Origin: Podaxis mareebaensis
Lineage: Eukaryota; Basidiomycota; Agaricomycetes; Agaricales; Agaricaceae
Assembly: GCA_018524725.1 (NCBI GenBank)
Contig: JAEUWP010000470.1
Span: 124,001-188,000 of the forward strand
Direction: 5' to 3'
Length of the DNA stretch: 64,000 nt
Shown: in pieces, positions 36,187-47,096 of the stretch
Layout of the letters: each line of letters starts with the position of its first letter
Numbering within the stretch: the first letter of the stretch is position 1
Notes under the pieces: generated by a model
What the model saw: only the letters and a program-made list of their open reading frames with translations
Database searches by the model: none
What the model was told of the DNA's origin: nothing
Translations under genes and position numbers: made by a program

Positions 36187-36342
36187 ATACCACAGAATAT
36201 TCCGAACTCACGTTACGAAGATCATATCATGATTTCTCAAGCTCTCATTAGACAGATACTACTGCAACCGTCCATATATCCATGTACTACTTATAACTCT
36301 TTTGACAACGCACGTTTTCAAACCGACCGGATGCCCATTGGT

Positions 36343-37333
36343 TTTCAGACTATATTTTGCACAGCTCCTAGCCATAGCCGGTTAGACATCAATCTCAGAC
36401 CTTGGGCCCTAGGTACCTAGGTGTGGGTAGGATTGCTGTCTACAGGCTTCCTTGTTCTCAATTTGCGGAACAAGCTCCTTCCGAATCGTCCCGCCGCCAA
36501 CCCCTGGTGGTAAGGGCTAGGCTTCGTTTGTCAAGGGTTATATACAAATTCAGGCCACGACTTCTTTGAGCTCCAATTCAAGTCACGGGTAAGACTGTCA
36601 AGTTTGAGAGCTACTGTTGCTGCGCAGTCGTCGTTGGAAAGTCTGTTGGCATTTGGTTGGCATTGAAGCCAGTAGACCTGACCGTAACGGTGTCCTGGTA
36701 TGTCATGCGTCGCAACGCAGACTCCCACGGGTCCACCATGCGTTTTCGGTCAGCTTCAAGTTACCACTATACTGCTTCTCGCTTGGACTCTCTTCGGTTT
36801 GCTCTAGAGTATGCGGGGAAGCGCTGTCAGAATGAAGTTTTGGAGAAAAATTCCCAGCGACCCCAACCCAGCCCGAACGCAGGCGAGAAGATGTCGAAGT
36901 TGGCGAGTTGTTACTGATGCTGCCACGTCCAATAACTCCGGAATGATGCCAATGTCACCAAGAAAAGCCGCCCGGATATTTTCTGTCCAACGAGCCAACG
37001 ACAATAGAGTCTTCATGTCCCTTGCTGACATCCCAGCTTCACCTGCTGTGGGTCCGAGCAAACTGAACGTGTCAATGGAGTGGATCGAGCCGCTATTCCA
37101 CGATCAAGGGGCTGAGCTAGAAAGGGAGTCGCAGACTAGAAACATCATATCATAACCTCTGCTTCACACCTCTGGATACAACATCATTCAGCTTGACATC
37201 TTCGTTGATGCAATGCCCCCTGAGAATGGGTCCTATATTTACGACGACAGGAAATGCGAGTACTTAAATCCATACCTGTGAACATGTGGTCTCCCTCTTT
37301 GTGCGACCACTGGCCAACCGGCCACAACCAGCG
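36343..37333. other. Spacer between MFS copies A and B
   Basis: About 1 kb. On the minus strand, two adjoining frames between about 36610 and 37060 look weakly protein-like (MSARDMKTLLSLARWTENIR and, after a frame change, SPTSTSSRLRSGWVGVAGNF, then MVDPWESALRRMTYQDTVTV). No family is recognised and no clear intron joins them. It may be the remains of a gene or chance. The last 100 bp serve as promoter for copy B. Confidence 0.25.
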
Positions 37334-39377
37334 ATGCAGGAGCATTCTTCTGAGAAAGGAGAGGTGGAACTACCGCACTTCGTGTTCTTAACCTCTGGTA
37401 TTTCGACGGAAACCTTGCCGGAGTCTTCGCAGGAAAGACTGCTGGCGGGGGAGGGCACTCATGGGGACACACACCCAGGAGTTGGTAACGAGGCCATCTT
37501 TACGAACAGAGAGAAGTGGTTGATCGTGGGTATGGTTGCATTTGCCGGGATCTTTAGGTGGGTAAACGTAGAACGTGGCGCTGGAAGTATTATTACTGAC
37601 AAGCGCGCGCTGTCCTTACCTACAGTCCCTTTACGGCGAACATCTACTTTCCCGTGATACCCACTCTTACAGCTGTGTTTGACAAATCCACGGAACTCAT
37701 CAACTTGACCGTAGGCGAGCTATCTTGGCGAACTCAGTAAATAACTAACGGCATATACGTGTTTAGGTGACTCTGTATATGGTTCTCCAAGGAGTGGGTG
37801 GGTCATCTAGAAGTCCGTGAAGCTTTCACGTCTAACAACGAAGTTCCCAGCTCCGATGATCTGGGGAACTCTGTCAGACAATGTTGGTCGAAGGCCCATT
37901 ATAGCTGCTTGTCTCCTTGTGCTCTCGTTATCATGCATCGGGCTAGCTCTGGTTCCTACCTCAGCATATTGGTTGCTTATGGTGTTGAGATGCTTTCAAG
38001 CGGCAGGTTCTGCAAGTACCATTGCCATTGGGGCAGGTGTGATCTCCGACATCTCTGCGCCCACGGAGCGCGGAGGATTCTTTGGATTCTTTATGCTTGG
38101 ACCCATGATAGGTCCGGCTATAGGTCCGGTGGTTGGCGGTGCGCTGGCGCAGAAATTTGGGTGGAGGTATGCCGTTTGTTCGCAATCTCAGCTTCGTTTT
38201 GTTTTACTCGCGCTGTTCAGATCAATTTTCTGGTTCTTATGCATCGCTGCATCAATATGCCTTGTTATAATCTTAATGTAAGTCCTCATAGTACTTTCGT
38301 CACGCTGATGATGCGGTTGATAGAGGGTTTAGTATCATGCCAGAAACACTTCCTGCGGCTCGGCACAGACAAAACAAGCTCTCTAGGATATTATATATAC
38401 CCATCATTCCAACTGTGGGGAGAGACGTCCTCGCGAATCAAGTTGGAGACCCCCTTCTAAAGGAATCGTTCGAAAACCCCCTCAGGCTCTTTGCAAAAAT
38501 GGATATCCTGCTTCTGCTCGCCGTCAACGCGTTAGTCTGCGGCGTATTCTATGGTGTTGTAGCGTCCACATCCTCGCTCTTCGAAAGAACGTATTCATTC
38601 TTGGATGAGATGAAAATAGGGTTGTGTTTCTTGGCTGTCGGGGGCGGGATGACTCTTGGAAGCTGTGTGAATGGAAAGCTGTTGGATAAGTGGTACCACG
38701 CAGAGAAGGTGCGCTTCGCGGAGAAGCAATCGGATGACCTTAAGAAAGTGGATCTCGAGTCTATCGACAAACTACCAAACTTCCCGCTGGAAAGGGTGGG
38801 TTCATGTTACCCCAGAATTCGTTCGCCGAGAATGTGACATTTGCAATCTTAGGCTCGCCTCAGGTTTATACCACCACTCACGATTGCTCTAGCTGCCTGC
38901 ACAGCCGGTTATGGATGGGCACTGGAGAAACACGCAAACATCGCTGTCCCGTTGATTCTGCAGGCAATCAGTAAGCAACCCAAACCGACGACAATAACCT
39001 TGATACTAACATGACTATTTAAGTTGGATATCTGTGTGTCGGCATTATGAGTGGTTCCTCGACGATCATGCTTGATCTTGTCCCTAACCGAAGTTCAGCG
39101 GTTACAGCTTGTGTGAGCATCTGCCTTTGCCCCTTCATTAAGGGTTACTCGCTTAACTAGGAATTACCTACAGAATAACCTCGTCCGCTGTCTCTTGGGA
39201 GCCGGTTTGGTTTCAGTCCTAGAGCTCCTGTTCGAAGCCGTCGGCGTAGGATACACATACGTCCTATTGACAGGATTGACGTTAATATCACTCCCGATAA
39301 TATTCATCGAGCTCAAACTAGGACCTGCTATCAGGGTGAAACGGTTGGGTACAGCCGCAGGACAAGCGGGTATATGA
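37334..39377 (+). CDS. DHA1-family MFS transporter, copy B
   Basis: Paralogue of copy A with the same exon layout but clearly more diverged. Starts MQEHSSEKGEVELPH (an upstream in-frame ATG at 37286 is less likely by comparison with copy A). Shared signatures: EKWLIVGMVAFAGIF, SPFTANIYFPVIPTLTAVFD, APMIWGTLSDNVGRRP, LGPMIGPAIGPVVGGALAQK, SIFWFLCIAASICLVIILM, the mid-loop MPETLPAARHRQNKLSR, SFLDEMKIGLCFLAVGGGMT and NNLVRCLLGAGLVSVLELLF. The intron after LQGV has a normal GT donor, unlike copy A. No disabling change was found. It probably arose by tandem duplication before the inverted duplication of copy A. Substrate unknown. Confidence 0.85.
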
Positions 39378-39503
39378 GCACGAGTTTCAAAGGGATCGCT
39401 ATGAATTTGCATGTTGTAATTTTGCCCTCCTGCCATAGTACTGCATTCTTCACTGTATATCTGTGTAGCTATAACACACTGTCAATATACTGTACACTTC
39501 AAT

Positions 39504-41081
39504 TTATCGACCAGGTGCTGGAATTGGCGTGATTTCTCCCCATGCCCTTTCATATTGATTGGCGGGCTTGACCTTAGCCCCTAGTTTCTGAGCGGCATGC
39601 AAGGGCCAATGAGGGTTTCGCAAGAGTGCTCTTGCAAGCAGGATAACGTCAGCTTTGCCCTCTTTAAGGTAGAATTCAGCTTGTTCCGGCTCTGTGATAA
39701 GCCCAACAGTGCCAATGCAAAGATCTGGCAGAGCCTTCTTCAGCTCCGCGGCAAAGGGAACCTAAGGAAATGATTCAGTCTTCGCGTCGTTCAGGAACTG
39801 AACACACCAACCTGATAGCCAGGCCCAAGCGGGATTACTTGCGCAGCCCAGTTACCTCCAGAGCTACAATCGATGAGGTCGACACCTAAGTCCTGCAATC
39901 GAGCCGCGAGGATCTTGCTTTGCTCGATGCCCCATTGTAGCCATTTCCCGCTGGCGTCCCGTTCCGGGCCTTCCGCCCAATCCGTAGCGCTAATGCGTAC
40001 GAAAAGAGGCTTCGTAGGCCAAGCTTTTCGGATCCTCTGAACAAGAGTACTAATGACCCGGAGGCGGTTCTCTAGAGGTTGACCCCCATATATGTCATCA
40101 CGTGTATTGGATAGAGGCGAGACAAACGAATGGAGGAGATATCCATGAGCAGCATGAATTTCGATGAAATCGAATCCCGCCTTCTCTGCACGTTCAGCGG
40201 ATTCGACGAAAGCGTTAATGATTTTATTTATATCGCCTTCTGTCATTTGTTTCGGGTCCGGGAAGGCACCCTCTTTGAACGACATATTACTGGGACCATA
40301 AACTGGAAAACACTGTAAGTTGCCAGATTCAAACCCTCACAAGGTGTAGCCATACCCCTGTCCGGCCAACCATTCTCCTCCCTGGCAGCCGTGAATGGTA
40401 CACCACTTCCAGCGCGCCTTTGCACCCATGGAGCATGGGTAGAAGCCTTTCGACCTGCGTGCGCCAGCTGGACCCCGATCTTGGTTCCCTGCCCGTGGAC
40501 AAAAGAAACGATTCGTTTCAATGGTTCGATCTGAGTGTCCGTCCATAGTCCCTTTCGAGAGTGATTAGGCGATGTCATAAACCAAAGGTTTTAAGAAATA
40601 GCCCATACTGCATCCTCTGGCGCAATCCTCCCCTCGGGAAGGACGGAGGTTGCTTCGACGATGATGGCGCCGACTCCTCTGGTGGCGAATCCCTAGAGAT
40701 TCGTACTGCTTAGTCTCAACTGGAATGACTCGTGGATTCGCTAGAAGTCTCTTACACCAAGATGAACGAGGTGCCAGTCCGTAGCATGGCCATTGTCGGA
40801 GCTGTATTGGCACATTGGAGCCTAGTGAAGCCTTTAGCGGCACTGCGCACCTGGTGATTATGATGCTCACCACCCATATCCTGTTCTTGAACGTTGTTCC
40901 CCTAATAGTCAGGGGCTTGAACAGCAGAGGGCTCTCTGCATCCTGGAGCGACGGTTAGCCATATTGCCGTCGCAGTGTAGGAGTAACCCACCGAGTCCCA
41001 AGGAGTGCCGATTTCAGGCTCATTCAGGGGGTAAAATTCTTTCGCACCTGGGACGGCTTTGTTGACCAAGTCGGAAGGCAT
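39504..41081 (-). CDS. Old yellow enzyme-type NAD(P)H:flavin oxidoreductase (YqjM-like)
   Basis: FMN-dependent ene-reductase that reduces activated C=C bonds with NAD(P)H. Spliced exons give [99 protein letters not shown], the HAGR box in [13 protein letters not shown], then [19 protein letters not shown] and NTRDDIYGG. The C-terminal FMN-binding half has [40 protein letters not shown] and [20 protein letters not shown]. The Cys in APMCQYS and the HAGR motif are typical of the YqjM (class III) branch rather than classical yeast OYE. Five or so short introns. It diverges from the fructosamine kinase gene across about 265 bp. The physiological substrate is not evident. Confidence 0.93.
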
Positions 41082-41346
41082 CGTTCAGTCAAAGAAACAT
41101 CACGATCCGAGTTGCTGGACATTTATATCGCTGCGCATTCCAGAGTTTGTCAGCATTGGATGCTATCAATATTCGCCATTTGGTTGTGAACCGCTCGAAT
41201 ATCTTCTCCGGAAGGGATGGACCGGTTAATTTCCCATCAATACTATTGATCTGTGCAAGACCCACAGGAGATCGCTAACGTCATGGACACGATAATGATT
41301 ATAAAGAGCACTCCCACGTTTGACTCTACCACCACTTCCACCCCTC

Positions 41347-42514
41347 ATGGCGAAGTCGCTACCCGAATTTCTTCTCGAACAGCTGAAAAAGATTAATCCA
41401 GATGCTGACTTCAGCGGAAGTCCACCTAAGGTCCGTTCTTCAACTGGGGAATGCTATTTTGTGAAGTTGGGATCGCCCTCGGAAAACGAACAGTACATGG
41501 GAGAAGCAGAGTCGCTAAGGGCCATAAGCACCGCGGCGCCTGGTCTGGCGCCGAAAATGCTGTCATATGGTATGGGTGCAAATGGGAATCCCTACTTCAT
41601 CTCGGAGTACAAGAATATGACTGGTCTAACTGGAGAAGCTGCCAATGTGTTGGCGAAGAGGTTGGCCAGGGAGCTGCATCAGTTTCGGAGTCAGAAGGGT
41701 TTCGGTTTCGAGGTTCCTACGTATTGCGGAGCGACTAGGCAAAAGAATGGCTGGTATGGAACTTGGGAGAAGTGTTATGATGCCTTGATCGGGAATTTGC
41801 TGGAGGGACTATCCAAACGAGGGTATGATGATCTCGTTAGTACAGGCGAGGAGGTGCGCAACAGGTACGTAGTATTCTGGTGGCACACAGTACTGCAACT
41901 GGATGATTGGACATACAATAGTGTGATTCCGAAATTACTTGGTAGGTCTCATGTCCCATTGTCGAGACCTTACAGTATCTGTAAGTTTGACCATATCGAT
42001 AGGTCAGCTCAACATCCAGCCAGTCTTGCTGCATGGTGATCTTTGGGTTAGGAACATGCTTTCCTGTCGATTCTGGACACAATGCGATTCAACGAGCTTT
42101 GTTTAGAGTGGAAACGTGGGCATTGATTCTGCAACGGGACAGCCAGTAATATTTGATCCGTCGTCATACTACGGGCATAACAAGGCAGAGTAAGCTACTC
42201 CACTGTGATTAGGGAGTGATACCTATGCTGATTATTATGATAAGCCTGGCCATCGCCCGCATTTTTGGGGGATTTCCACAGTCGTTTTATGAAACTTACC
42301 ACAAGTATTACCCGAAGACTGAGCCCGTATCTCAGTACAGTTTGAGGGCAGAGCTATACGAGTTATACCATTACCTCAATCACGCACTATTGTTTGGAGT
42401 AAGTTGTGCAATTCCTGAAAGGTGCTTGGGTCTGATTCTACGTTCCAGGGTGGCTACGCACGGAGTGCGCAGAAAATTATGAACAAGTTGCTGTCAGCGA
42501 CTGCGAGTTTGTGA
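41347..42514 (+). CDS. Fructosamine/ketosamine-3-kinase
   Basis: Protein-deglycation kinase that phosphorylates C3 of ketosamine adducts so that they break down. Starts MAKSLPEFLLEQLKKINPDA. The nucleotide-binding lobe has TGECYFVKLG and GEAESLRAISTAAPGLAPKM, followed by PYFISEYKNMTG. KGFGFEVPTYCGATRQKNGW and TWEKCYDALIGNL are family-specific. The catalytic loop VLLHGDLWSGNVGIDSATGQ (across an intron near 42037-42106) and metal-binding IFDPSSYYGHNKAE are intact, followed by LAIARIFGGFPQSFYETYHK and ELYELYHYLNHALLFGGGYA. About 300 residues, the usual length. An in-frame ATG at 41320 would add nine residues. Neighbouring reductase and kinase are both small-molecule or repair enzymes, but no joint pathway is evident. 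Confidence 0.93.
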
Positions 42515-42841
42515 AGTTCTGGAACATTTTGCAATGTCATGAAAAGTGAAGTTGTAGGATGATCGGAGCGTTGGAGTGAGTCAGTTAAGAGTCAATAGCA
42601 TGGCAGGAGGCTGTGTTTGTCCTTGTGGACGTGACTGCTGATGACTATTACTTTCAATAATGACAAACACCGCTTGGTCACTCAGCTTCGTCTTCGACGA
42701 CGACCGTGTCTGAAGACCGCCTTGAGCCTCCCGCATCCTCTAGGCCTAAAACCTATTCTCAATCCCAGGACTTTCGACTTATTGCAGAATCCAAAAGTTT
42801 GGCGTTTGCTTCTCGAATTTTGACTTTGGGGATTTGTATTC

Positions 42842-45800
42842 ATGGAAATGAGCCAAGGTAAGGTATGCACGTTAGTTGGCCTCAGTTTTGCTCAACTCCT
42901 TTTGAGATTACAATGCTACACAAGAAACCTATGATTACGAAGACCCGAACTATGGTATAGAGGAGGAGGATGGCTATGAGGACATTACGCAGGAGGACTG
43001 CTGGACCGTTATTTCAAGTTTCTTTGAGCAAAAGGGTCTTGTGCGTCAACAACTCGATTCGTTTGATGAGTTCGTCCAGAATACAATGCAAGAACTAGTG
43101 GACGAGAACTCAGACCTTATCCTGGACCAAGCAGATCAGCACACCGGGCACGAAACAGACATGACCCGTCGTTATGAGATCAAATTTGGTCAAATCTATC
43201 TTTCTCGACCCACCGTAACGGAAGCGGATGGATCTGTTGTGCCCGTGTTTCCTCAGGAAGCTCGGTTGCGGAATCTCACTTATTCGGCGCCACTATATAT
43301 CGAGATGCGGAAGCGTGTTTTGGTGGGACGTGAGGATCCTGACGCTCCAGGCGAAATTGCTTGGGAGGCTGAGAGGGAGGATCACCCGGATGATGCGACA
43401 AAGGTGTGGATTGGCAAGGTGTGTATGTCTTCGTCTCAGTACGTGTATCGGGAATAACATCCGTCATATAGGTACCCATCATGCTTCGGTCGACCTTCTG
43501 TATTCTCCGTGGGCTCCAAGATCAGGATCTATATGACCTCAACGAGTGTCCTTACGACTCCGGAGGATACTTTATCATCAATGGTTCCGAAAAGGTCCTG
43601 ATCGCCCAAGAGCGGATGGCCACAAACCATGTTTATGTCTTCGCTAAAGCTCAACCTTCGCCAATCAACTTCCTTGCTGAAATTCGCAGTGCAGTTGAGA
43701 AGGGAGGGAAGACGATTAGTCAATTTCAGGTGAAGATGTTCCACAGGAACCAGGAACGCTCTGTGAGTGTGCATTACCACTGGACCATGTGCTTTCAACT
43801 CATATGTTTATTAGTTGGGAAATGTTATGAAAGCCACGATACCCTATATCAAGGTCGACATTCCTATCTGGGTCGTTTTTCGTGGCCTCGGTGTCATTTC
43901 TGATCGTGATATCCTCGAGCACATCTGCTATGATATGCAAGACGCCCAAATGCTGGAGATGCTCAAACCTTGTATAGACGATGGTTTTGTGATTCAGGAT
44001 CGAGAAGTGGCGCTGGACTTTATTGGCAATCGTGGTACAACGACTGGTCTATCCCGTGAGCGTCGCATCCGCTATGCTCAGGAAATTTTGCAGAAGGAGA
44101 TGTTGCCTCACGTCTCCATGGCGGAGGGTTCTGAATCGAAGAAGGCGTACTTCTTCGGTTATATGATTCATCGACTGCTACTCGCTGCTTTGGAGCGACG
44201 GGAGCTTGACGATCGTGACCACTTCGGCAAGAAGCGTCTCGATCTAGCTGGCCCTCTCCTTGCCAACCTCTTCCGTATGCTTTTCCGGAAGTTGACGAAG
44301 GATGTATACCGCTATCTCCAGAAGGTGTGCCCCTTTCGTGGTCTTAGTCATAGTTCCACAGCCTATGCTGATCATCGAACTTCGCAGTGCGTTGAAACAC
44401 ACAAGGAGTTCAATCTTGCTCTCGCTGTCAAGCACCAGACAATTACCAATGGTCTCAAGTATTCCTTGGCAACCGGAAACTGGGGTGACCAGAAGAAGTC
44501 GATGTCTTCAAAAGCTGGTGTCTCCCAGGTGCTCAACCGTTACACATATGCGTCCACCCTGTCGCATTTGCGTCGTTGCAACACACCTCTCGGACGAGAA
44601 GGCAAGATTGCCAAACCCCGTCAACTCCACAATACTCACTGGGGTATGGTGTGTCCTGCGGAAACGCCAGAAGGTCAAGCTTGTGGTCTCGTCAAGAATC
44701 TTGCGCTCATGTCATGTATCTCCGTCGGCTCATACTCTGCCCCTGTCATCGAGTTCTTGGAAGAGTGGGGTCTCGAGTCGTTAGAAGAGAACGCACATTC
44801 AACGACGCCTTGCACGAAGGTCTTCGTCAACGGTGTTTGGATGGGTGTACATCGTGACCCTGCCAACTTAGTCAAGACCATAAAGAAATTGAGGCGGAAG
44901 GACGATATCAGTCCTGAAGTTTCTGTTGTCCGCGATATCCGAGAGAAGGAGCTTAGGATTTATACCGATGCTGGTCGCGTGTGCCGGCCGCTCTTTATTG
45001 TGGAGAACCAGCAGTTGCTTCTGCAAAAGAAGCACATCCGTTGGTTAAACAATGGCTTTGACGACGAGGGCAACGAATACAAGTGGGAGCAATTGATTAA
45101 GGGCGGTGTTATCGAGTTGCTGGACGCTGAAGAAGAGGAGACTGTCATGATCTCGATGACTCCAGAGGACCTGGAGAACTCTCGTTTGCAAGCTGCTGGT
45201 GTTGACCCCCATGCGAATGATGGAGACTTCGACCCTGCAGCGCGCCTCAAAGCTGGTACTCATGCTCATACCTGGACGCACTGCGAGATTCATCCGAGTA
45301 TGATTCTCGGTATCTGTGCTAGTATCATTCCTTTCCCTGACCATAACCAAGTAAGTTGTCTGGATCATTATCTTTGAACGCAGTTTTTTCTAACCCTATT
45401 TCTAGTCTCCTCGTAACACCTATCAATCCGCCATGGGTAAGCAGGCCATGGGCATATATTTGACCAATTTCTTGATTCGTATGGATACGATGGCCAACAT
45501 CCTCTATTACCCCCAAAAACCCCTTGCTACCACTCGCTCCATGGAATACCTCAAGTTCCGAGAGCTACCAGCGGGTCAAAATGCCATCGTTGCGATTCTG
45601 TGCTACAGTGGTTACAACCAAGAAGATTCCGTCATCATGAACCAAAGTTCTATTGATCGCGGTCTCTTCCGTAGTATCTATTACCGAAGCTATATGGATT
45701 TGGAGAAGAAGAGTGGTATTCAGCAGCTGGAAGAGTTTGAGAAGCCAACGCGAGAGACTACGCTTCGCATGAAGCATGGCACCTACGACAAGTTGGAGGA

Positions 45801-46951
45801 TGACGGTTTGATTGCACCTGGCACCGGTGTCCGCGGGGAGGATATCATCATTGGGAAGACCGCCCCTATACCACCGGATAGCGAGGAACTCGGTCAACGA
45901 ACGCGTACGCACACGAGGCGTGACGTCTCGACGCCTCTCAAGAGCACGGAGAGTGGTATCGTTGATCAAGTTTTGATTACGACCAACTCTGAAGGACAGA
46001 AGTTCGTCAAAGTCCGCGTTCGCTCTACTCGTATACCCCAAATCGGCGATAAATTCGCGTCCCGCCACGGTCAAAAGGGTACGATTGGTATCACATACCG
46101 TCAAGAAGACATGCCCTTCACCGCCGAGGGTATCGTTCCCGACCTTATCATTAATCCCCACGCCATCCCGTCCCGTATGACTATCGGTCACTTGGTTGAG
46201 TGTCTCCTCTCCAAGGTGGCAACTCTCATTGGCAATGAAGGTGATGCCACACCTTTCACGGACCTGACCGTCGAGTCCGTCTCGACATTCCTCCGACAAA
46301 AGGGCTACCAATCTCGTGGTCTTGAAGTTATGTATCACGGTCATACTGGTCGTAAGCTTCAAGCTCAGGTATACCTCGGCCCAACATATTATCAACGTCT
46401 CAAGCACATGGTGGACGATAAGATTCATTCCCGTGCGAGAGGCCCTGTACAAATTCTTACGAGACAGCCTGTGGAAGGTCGTAGTCGTGACGGTGGTTTG
46501 CGATTTGGAGAGATGGAGCGTGATTGTATGATTTCGCATGGTATTGCTGGGTTCCTGAAGGAGCGTCTATTTGAGGCTAGTGATGCCTATCGTTTGCATG
46601 TTTGTGATATGTGAGTCTCACTTATTGTTCGTTGCTTTCGGATTGGTGTCTCACCTGTCTATAGTTGTGGTCTCACTGCCATCGCTAATCTCAAGAAACA
46701 AACCTTCGAGGTTAGTATCCATCTTGGCCACAACCTCTTGGATTGCTAATATCCTTTTTCAGTGCCGTGCATGCAAGAACAAGACGGCATGTTCACAGTT
46801 GTATATTCCTTATGCCGCCAAACTGTTGTTCCAGGTTTGTACTCTCCGCCATTTCCTAATCTGCACATATCTGATTTTGTGATAGGAATTGCAAAGCATG
46901 AACATCGCAGCTCGTTTATATACCGTGTCTTCCGGGCGTATCCGTGATTAA
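42842..46951 (+). CDS. RPB2: RNA polymerase II second-largest subunit RPB2
   Basis: Catalytic-core subunit of RNA polymerase II, nuclear and essential. Starts MEMSQ, then an intron and [20 protein letters not shown]. Recognisable blocks in order: protrusion and lobe ([40 protein letters not shown]), the fork region ([20 protein letters not shown] and [15 protein letters not shown]), the hybrid-binding part ([40 protein letters not shown]), the wall and the anchor ([17 protein letters not shown]). The C-terminal zinc site is formed by CDICGL and CRACKNK, joined by two introns, and the end is [16 protein letters not shown]. About 1,240 residues, of normal size. About eight introns. It sits between the arms of the inverted duplication and converges on the PTM1-like gene with only about 145 bp between stop codons. 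Confidence 0.98.
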
Positions 46952-47096
46952 TTTTTGACATATGTTTATTAGACTAGACTGTACTTAGTAATACACACCG
47001 CGGTGGAAACGTGATTTGTGTGAGACAACGGACACAACCTGGCCCTCCACACTCCAGGCCGAAAGGAAGAGGAAAATGATATCTACTAGGGATTGA

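Larger units (their letters stand above)
32599..36342 (+). repeat. Left arm of a 3.7-kb inverted segmental duplication
   Basis: The reverse complement of about 52705-56423 matches this segment over its whole length: SDR promoter and gene, the spacer, the MFS gene and about 150 bp of 3' flank. Shared border sequences include ATATCTCTCGAATACGCGAG near 32632 and CATGTACTACTTATAA near 36285. In one 160-bp stretch (about 36000-36160) I count six differences. The arms are not flanked by an evident transposon, and I see no target-site duplication. Confidence 0.9.

Noticed and set aside
45565..46539. 324-codon minus-strand frame opposite RPB2
   Set aside because: It is the antisense shadow of a highly conserved, codon-biased RPB2 exon. 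No motifs of its own.
39504..46951. Secondary-metabolite cluster formed by MFS, old yellow enzyme and kinase genes
   Set aside because: There is no core synthase, and the kinase is a fructosamine-repair enzyme next to RPB2. Adjacency alone does not support a biosynthetic cluster.
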